Source of the DNA: Candidatus Fischerbacteria bacterium RBG_13_37_8
Lineage (GTDB): Bacteria; Acidobacteriota; HRBIN11; MFGW01
Direction: 5' to 3'
NCBI GenBank assembly: GCA_001780385.1
Contig: MFGW01000212.1
Location: 1,782-8,457 of the forward strand
Length of the DNA: 6,676 bases
This document shows positions 6,364 through 6,676 of the stretch, one piece after another; the first letter of the stretch is position 1, and every line of letters begins with the position of its first letter. The translations under genes were made by a program, and so were the position numbers. The notes beneath the pieces were generated by a model. It did no database searches. It had not been told where the DNA came from and was given only the letters and a program-made list of their open reading frames with translations.

Positions 6364-6391
6364 AATATAGGATTCTAGGCCGGTATGTCAA
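6364..6391 (-). promoter_or_regulatory. Sigma-70 promoter abutting the phosphatase start codon
   Basis: On the minus strand a perfect TTGACA (6391-6386) is followed after 16 bases by TATATT (6369-6364); an alternative -10, TATTAT (6367-6362), has an 18-base spacer. The first places +1 at about 6357, inside the ATG at 6359, and the second at about 6355. The transcript would therefore begin at the first codon, or only some 8-10 bases before the alternative start at 6347. No ribosome binding site is visible. Confidence 0.65.
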
Positions 6392-6437
6392 CTTAAGGAA
6401 ATAAAAGGATTCAAGGATTCATGTGATGGGATATATT

Positions 6438-6467
6438 GCAGGGACGAACCTGCGTGTCCACCCGTGC
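6438..6467. repeat. Small imperfect palindrome, REP-like
   Basis: GCAGGG (6438-6443) can pair with CCC and TGC (6461-6467, with one bulged G), enclosing ACG with CGT. It resembles short dispersed palindromes common in intergenic DNA of many bacteria, but only one copy is visible here, so repeat status is inferred. Confidence 0.4.
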
Positions 6468-6472
6468 ATTTT

Positions 6473-6510
6473 TTGCGAGCACACCGAAGGTGTGCGTGGC
6501 AATCCCTAAC
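6473..6510 (+). repeat. Hairpin repeat copy 1
   Basis: This 38-base unit starts TTGCGAG and ends CAATCCCTAAC. Inner stem GCACACC (6479-6485) pairs with GGTGTGC (6489-6495) around loop GAA, and an outer stem TTGC pairs with GCAA. It aligns without gaps to copy 2, with 26 of 38 bases identical. The stem sequences differ while pairing is preserved. Confidence 0.75.
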
Positions 6511-6515
6511 ATGTT

Positions 6516-6563
6516 GTCATTGTGAGTTTGCAGAAGGCAAACGTGACAATCCCTGACGGAATA
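6516..6563 (+). repeat. Hairpin repeat copy 2
   Basis: The unit begins GTCATTGTGAG and ends CAATCCCTGACGGAATA. Inner stem GTTTGC (6526-6531) pairs with GCAAAC (6537-6542), outer stem TTGT pairs with ACAA, and GTCA (6516-6519) pairs with TGAC (6554-6557) across a TCCC bulge. It is in direct orientation to copy 1, with unit starts 47 bases apart. Confidence 0.75.
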
Positions 6564-6570
6564 TGCTTCT

Positions 6571-6620
6571 TATTCGCCATAAGGGATTAGTACGCTTTAC
6601 TTCGCAAAGCTCATTATGAC
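6571..6620 (-). repeat. Hairpin repeat copy 3, inverted
   Basis: Read on the minus strand it begins GTCATAATGAG (6620-6610) and ends TAATCCCTTATGGCGAATA. Its inner stem GCTTTGC pairs with GTAAAGC around loop GAA, with one G-T wobble. It lies head-to-head with the 3' end of copy 2, so the cluster has both direct and inverted members, as REP/BIME clusters do. Its outer stem is decayed. Confidence 0.7.
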
Positions 6621-6676
6621 ATTAGAAAGGTGTTGCCATGCTTTACGGAAAATGCGCTTGAATGCCCCGACCTTTG

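Larger units (their letters stand above)
6360..6676. other. Gene-free region carrying a promoter and a cluster of palindromic repeats
   Basis: I find no convincing coding region in these 317 bases on either strand. The left 32 bases are the phosphatase promoter. An 8-bp tandem duplication AAGGATTC (6405-6420) follows, then a small palindrome (6438-6467) and three related hairpin repeats listed separately. Bases 6621-6676 show nothing I recognise. Confidence 0.7.

Noticed and set aside
6473..6620. Repeats at the right end as a CRISPR array
   Set aside because: Only three copies, in mixed orientation, with diverged sequence and irregular spacing; this is a palindromic repeat cluster.

Overview
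The window looks like part of a bacterial chromosome of moderate to low GC. It carries four protein genes, all on the minus strand, separated by intergenic stretches dense in inverted repeats. Nothing in the sequence fixes the species. A bacterial STT3-type oligosaccharyltransferase, RsbU-like and PAS signalling genes, and abundant dispersed palindromic repeats would fit several environmental lineages (for example Planctomycetota/Brocadiales, Nitrospirota, Desulfobacterota, Omnitrophota). That range is an inference from gene content and recollection, not a search result.

In transcription order, from the right end: (a) 6360-6676 has no gene. It holds three copies of a short hairpin repeat, another small palindrome, and a sigma-70-like promoter abutting the next start codon. 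(b) 5145-6359 encodes a SpoIIE/RsbU-type PP2C phosphatase with a GAF-like N-terminal half. (c) 4899-5144 is almost filled by a 217-bp inverted-repeat element whose right arm supplies the phosphatase stop codon; next to it lies a strong promoter for the following gene. (d) 2619-4898 encodes a 759-residue STT3/PglB-family (GT66) membrane oligosaccharyltransferase. (e) A second, unrelated 184-bp inverted-repeat element (2477-2660) encodes the last 13 residues of STT3, nearly all of its stop codon, and a candidate promoter for the next gene. (f) 1337-2464 encodes a GT4 glycosyltransferase. (g) 1080-1336 is intergenic, with small palindromes. (h) 1-1079 is the N-terminal part of a receiver-PAS-PAS sensory protein that runs off the left edge.

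STT3 and the GT4 enzyme plausibly act in one protein-glycosylation pathway: GT4 helps build a lipid-linked glycan and STT3 moves it to asparagine. The phosphatase and the receiver-PAS protein are signalling genes on either side, with no demonstrated link to glycosylation.

The most notable signals are non-coding. Two different inverted-repeat elements sit exactly at the 3' ends of two genes and provide their stops. Two genes have promoters placed so that transcripts would begin at or beside the start codon, without a Shine-Dalgarno sequence. The hairpin repeats at the right end keep their base pairing through compensatory changes, as expected of elements maintained for their folded structure.
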